In this document: one piece after another, positions 6,944 to 8,417 of the stretch | Layout: each line of letters opens with the position of its first letter | Numbering within the stretch: position 1 is the first letter of the stretch | Source: Oscillospiraceae bacterium | Lineage (GTDB): Bacteria > Bacillota > Clostridia > Oscillospirales > Oscillospiraceae | Length of the DNA: 8,417 bases | Assembly: GCA_016296635.1 (NCBI GenBank) | Contig: JAEDIZ010000089.1 | Span: 1-8,417 of the forward strand | Direction of reading: 5' to 3' | Translations under genes and position numbers: made by a program | Notes under the pieces: generated by a model | The model's database searches: none | Told to the model about the DNA's origin: nothing | The model's input: only the letters and a program-made list of their open reading frames with translations

Positions 6944-7035
6944 ATGAATCAATTTGAAAATGATTTTGGAGAGATATATAATTCCGTTTTTCTGTAATAT
7001 TCTTTTATACGGCTATTATGAGATATCAGTCATAT

Positions 7036-7074
7036 AAAAAAACCGAACCAGGCTCCAAACGGAATCAGGTTCGG
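7036..7074 (-). terminator. Terminator of the tRNA remnant, minus strand
   Basis: CCGAACC (7043-7049) and GGTTCGG (7068-7074) form a 7-bp stem, with a short inner TCC/GGA pairing. On the minus strand the stem is followed by seven T (A 7036-7042 on the plus strand). It begins 13 nt beyond the CCA end of the tRNA fragment, where a tRNA terminator would lie. The plus direction is also T-rich, so it may act both ways. Confidence 0.75.
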
Positions 7075-7086
7075 ATTTCTTTGTTT

Positions 7087-7131
7087 TGGTGGACGATGGC
7101 GGACTCGAACCGTCGACTTACTGCGTGAGAA
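7087..7131 (-). pseudogene. 3' half of a tRNA gene, 5' half missing (possible attachment site)
   Basis: Read on the minus strand from right to left: anticodon-loop-like bases (7125-7131), 3' side of the anticodon stem GCAGT (7120-7124), variable loop AAGTC (7115-7119), T-stem GACGG (7110-7114), T-loop TTCGAGT (7103-7109), T-stem CCGCC (7098-7102, one A:C mismatch), acceptor strand ATCGTCC (7091-7097), discriminator A (7090) and encoded CCA (7087-7089). The 5' acceptor strand GGACGAT and a D arm are absent to the right, and the bases before 7125 do not complete the anticodon stem. The bases CAC before GCAGT fit a tRNA-Val loop, while reading through the junction gives CTC; the identity is therefore open. 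Such 3' fragments are left where elements integrate into tRNA genes. Confidence 0.75.
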
Positions 7132-7393
7132 GAGATATTTGTTCGATGATTTTCACATTTTAATTATAATATGTATATTTTACAGATCAAAAAGTTGCGA
7201 TTACTCAGAAATTTTTTTGCTATGTCCATTGCGCTTGCACACAACCTGGGTCACGGTTTGGGTCAGAGAGGAAAGAAGTGTGATTTTATCATGACCGAAA
7301 TATCTGTTCCAACAGAAAATAAATGCCGCAGCTTTTCCGAACTTCCCCAAAATTCAGATAGAATACATTGCGGGCATGGAACATCGTTTTGAT
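7132..7393. other. AT-rich stretch of unknown content beside the tRNA scar
   Basis: The first 50 bases are very AT-rich and include TATAAT (7165-7170) without a matching -35. A plus frame from ATG 7171 to TGA 7390-7392 (73 codons) has no ribosome binding site and no recognisable motif. The minus strand shows only frames broken by stops. The stretch probably holds decayed element DNA, but I cannot name a source. Confidence 0.4.
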
Positions 7394-7633
7394 CTATTTC
7401 GGAAAACGAACGAATATGGCCGTTCCTTCTCCGGGCGCACTGTCTACCGTGATTTTTGCATTGTGAGCCATGGCTGCGTGCTTGACAATGGAAAGCCCCA
7501 GTCCGGTACCGCCGATTTCCTTTGAATGGCTCTTGTCAACCCGATAGAAACGCTCGAAAATCCGATCCTGCGCTTCTGCCGGAATGCCAATTCCGTTATC
7601 ACGGACGCACAGAACAGCTTCGCCGGACCTCAA
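7394..7633 (-). pseudogene. Histidine kinase, C-terminal ATPase fragment only
   Basis: About 79 residues match the end of a PhoR/ResE-like sensor kinase: the G1-type box RDNGIGIP, the F-box region IFERFYRVDKSHS, the G2 box GGTGLGLSIVKH and the usual ending SAPGEGTAIFVRFPK, with stop TAG at 7394-7396. The N box, the dimerisation/phosphoacceptor domain, the sensor and the membrane helices are all missing. Upstream the frame runs through unrelated-looking residues to an in-frame TAA (7676-7678). The only possible start is TTG 7633, without a ribosome binding site. The piece could not bind ATP normally or be phosphorylated, so it is a remnant of a kinase of at least 300 residues. Confidence 0.88.
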
Positions 7634-7725
7634 TAGAAAAACTAAATTCCGGTTGGATGGGTAGTCGAGCTGAAGTTAATCTCACAAAAAGTACCCGGAA
7701 GTAACTCTTACAAGCATTGCAGTAA
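7634..7725. other. Junction DNA between two gene fragments
   Basis: No gene recognised. The plus frame that becomes the kinase-sensor/LytTR remnant can be followed left through two TAA stops (7702-7704, 7723-7725). The residues between them (LLQALQ, and GSRAEVNLTKSTRK before the first stop) could be a decayed extension of that gene, but this is weak. Confidence 0.3.
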
Positions 7726-8118
7726 CTGTTCCATGCAGCGCTGACAGACGGGTATCGGACGGTTGACGGCAAGGCATGGCGCTTTGCATGCCGGGATCTG
7801 ACGCTTGACGGAGAAACCCTTCACGAAATGATCGCCACCGATGTTACGGAAGAATATGTCGAAAGGAATATGCGACTGTCGACATTTCACTGCAAAGAGG
7901 GAAACTATGTTGTTCGGACGGGGCTGGATATGCTTGTGGAACAACTCGGTGAGAATTTCTGCCGGACGCATTACAGCTTCCTTGTAAACCTGGAGCATAC
8001 AAAGTCAATGACACAGAAAGAAATAAAACTGAACAATGGTGAAAGCGTGCCAATAAGTCGTAATAGACTGTATGAAGCAAAGCATGCATTTACACGGCTT
8101 TGGTGCAAAGACGAATAA
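7726..8118 (+). pseudogene. Kinase-sensor-like piece fused in frame to a shortened LytTR domain
   Basis: The frame opens after TAA 7723-7725 and ends at TAA 8116-8118. It lacks a usable start before ATG 7828 and has no ribosome binding site. The first part (7735-7860: ALTDGYRTVDGKAWRF, then RDLTLDG, then LHEMIATDVTEEY) resembles the PAS-like sensor segment just before the helical phosphoacceptor region of some clostridial sensor kinases. The second part (about 7870-8115) is a LytTR DNA-binding domain: FHCKEGNYVVRTG, then FCRTHYSFLVNLEH, IKLNNGESVPISRNRL and FTRLW. A normal LytTR has some 25 further residues between VVRTG and LDMLVEQL, so the middle strands are deleted. No receiver domain is present. 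I read it as a decayed chimera rather than a working regulator. Confidence 0.65.
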
Positions 8119-8273
8119 TTTGCAGAGTCCATCAACAGAGCAGACTGCCTGGTTTGCTTTGCTGATGGACTTTTGGATTGAACTGGTAGCCGCTTATGAA
8201 CCTTTTGCGTCAGAGTATTGGCGGCCTGCTTTAATATCCGTTTTTTACAAATTCAGCATTGAAACGCAAGAAC
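8119..8273 (+). other. Spacer with a long hairpin, no recognised gene
   Basis: The stretch holds the inverted repeat 8126-8171 and a plus frame that runs on into the pentapeptide repeat (WIELVAAYEPFASEYWRP and onward). Those residues are not recognisable and may be out of the original frame. Confidence 0.35.
8126..8174 (+). terminator. Possible terminator hairpin after the LytTR remnant
   Basis: Arms 8126-8142 and 8155-8171 match at 15 of 17 positions: a 9-bp outer stem AGTCCATCA/TGATGGACT, one A:C mismatch, then a 7-bp inner stem with one G:U. The T tract after it is short (TTTT, then GG), so termination would be weak. It starts 8 nt after the LytTR stop, the expected place. Confidence 0.5.
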
Positions 8274-8352
8274 TGCCAACATTGGATAATCCAATATTGG
8301 AAAACCCAACGTTGGAAAACCTACGTTGGAAAATCCAACGCAATTAAATACT
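8254..8352 (+). pseudogene. Fragment with ENPTL pentapeptide linker, frameshifted (replication-initiator-like)
   Basis: The plus frame reads LDNPILENPTLENL and then goes out of phase. Adding one C to the CC run at about 8321-8322 restores LENPTLENPTQLNT across the repeat, ending in a different frame from the one in which it began. Repeated (D/E)NPTL units followed by QLNT are, to my knowledge, typical of the linker in plasmid- and ICE-borne replication initiators of Firmicutes (RepA_N / DUF6017 type). No initiator domain is visible here, so the assignment rests on the linker alone. After about 8352 the sequence changes character. Confidence 0.45.
8274..8340 (+). repeat. Short tandem repeat, 15-bp unit
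   Basis: Four units follow a partial one: 8281-8295, 8296-8310, 8311-8324 (only 14 nt) and 8325-8339, with consensus RTTGGAAAAYCCAAY. The first unit ATTGGATAATCCAAT is a perfect odd palindrome. The unit junctions CCAATATTGG and CCAACGTTGG are perfect 10-bp palindromes, so the array can fold in several registers. The 14-nt unit breaks the reading frame. Confidence 0.85.
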
Positions 8353-8361
8353 TATATATTA

Positions 8362-8417
8362 GGGCAACACCGCACAGAAGAAATCTGAGCGGAATCGCCG
8401 AAAATATGATAAGATTT
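8362..8417 (+). mobile_element. Possible left end of an insertion sequence
   Basis: Immediately after the QLNT-coding stretch and an AT-rich tail, the sequence switches to GGGCAACACCGCACAG (8362-8377). I associate this sequence with terminal inverted repeats of clostridial insertion sequences. The AATATGATAAG further on could be a -10 region of a transposase promoter. The other end and any transposase are outside the window, so this is a weak call. Confidence 0.28.

Noticed and set aside
6620..6952. A 110-codon minus-strand frame upstream of the WYL gene
   Set aside because: It runs through the terminator at 6910-6943 and the WYL promoter and overlaps the WYL start. It has no ribosome binding site and no recognisable motif.
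7171..7392. A 73-codon plus-strand frame
   Set aside because: No ribosome binding site and no recognisable motif, and it lies in the decayed zone between the tRNA scar and the kinase fragment. Kept only as part of an unassigned stretch.
7522..7704. A 60-codon plus-strand frame across the kinase fragment
   Set aside because: Most of it is antisense to the clear kinase C-terminus; only its last third lies in the junction DNA.
7708..7998. A 96-codon minus-strand frame
   Set aside because: It is antisense to the sensor/LytTR remnant, whose sense translation carries recognisable motifs.
8274..8340. The 15-bp repeats as a CRISPR array or plasmid iterons
   Set aside because: Units are contiguous without spacers, too short for CRISPR, and translate as a pentapeptide repeat, which explains them better than iterons.

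Overview
The window looks like the chromosome of a Gram-positive anaerobe of the Clostridia, most likely near the Oscillospiraceae/Ruminococcaceae. The evidence is a Firmicutes-type RNase M5 (Toprim plus DUF4093), strong AGGAGG-like ribosome binding sites, an Mrp/NBP35 ATPase with clustered cysteines, moderately GC-rich genes separated by AT-rich spacers, and a decayed kinase fragment of a type I associate with this group. The taxonomic placement is inference.

Positions 1-3896 hold a tight plus-strand operon: the 3' part of holA (DNA polymerase III delta), rnmV (RNase M5), an ABC-F ATPase, and a membrane-anchored YdcF/SanA-like (DUF218) protein. Every junction overlaps (8, 4 and 4 nt), so translational coupling is likely. 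The theme is replication, 5S rRNA maturation, ribosome function and envelope. Next comes a monocistronic Mrp/NBP35 gene (3981-4805) with its own promoter. A 15-bp stem terminator at 4814-4844 closes it and serves the convergent gene as well.

Positions 4858-6700 carry two minus-strand regulators: a MerR/TipAS-type regulator and a WYL-domain regulator. The MerR gene has a promoter with a 19-bp spacer and a dyad, typical of MerR autoregulation. The WYL gene has a good sigma-A-like promoter. No efflux pump or other obvious target lies beside either gene.

Positions 6700-7086 contain no convincing protein gene. A plus-strand promoter at 6752-6780 and a terminator at 6910-6943 bracket about 155 nt with several hairpins, which makes a candidate small RNA.

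From 7087 to the right end the character changes. A minus-strand 3' half of a tRNA (T arm, acceptor strand, encoded CCA), still followed by its own terminator, has no 5' half. This is what the far edge of an element integrated into a tRNA gene looks like. To its right is a run of broken genes: the last ~80 residues of a histidine kinase (minus), a kinase-sensor-like piece fused in frame to an internally shortened LytTR domain (plus), a 15-bp tandem repeat encoding ENPTL-type pentapeptides with a one-base frameshift (resembling the linker of mobile-element replication initiators), and a possible insertion-sequence end at the right edge. I read 7087-8417 as a decayed integrative-element boundary. 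I see no intact new system here; the best leads are the candidate sRNA, the tRNA scar and the mosaic gene remnants.
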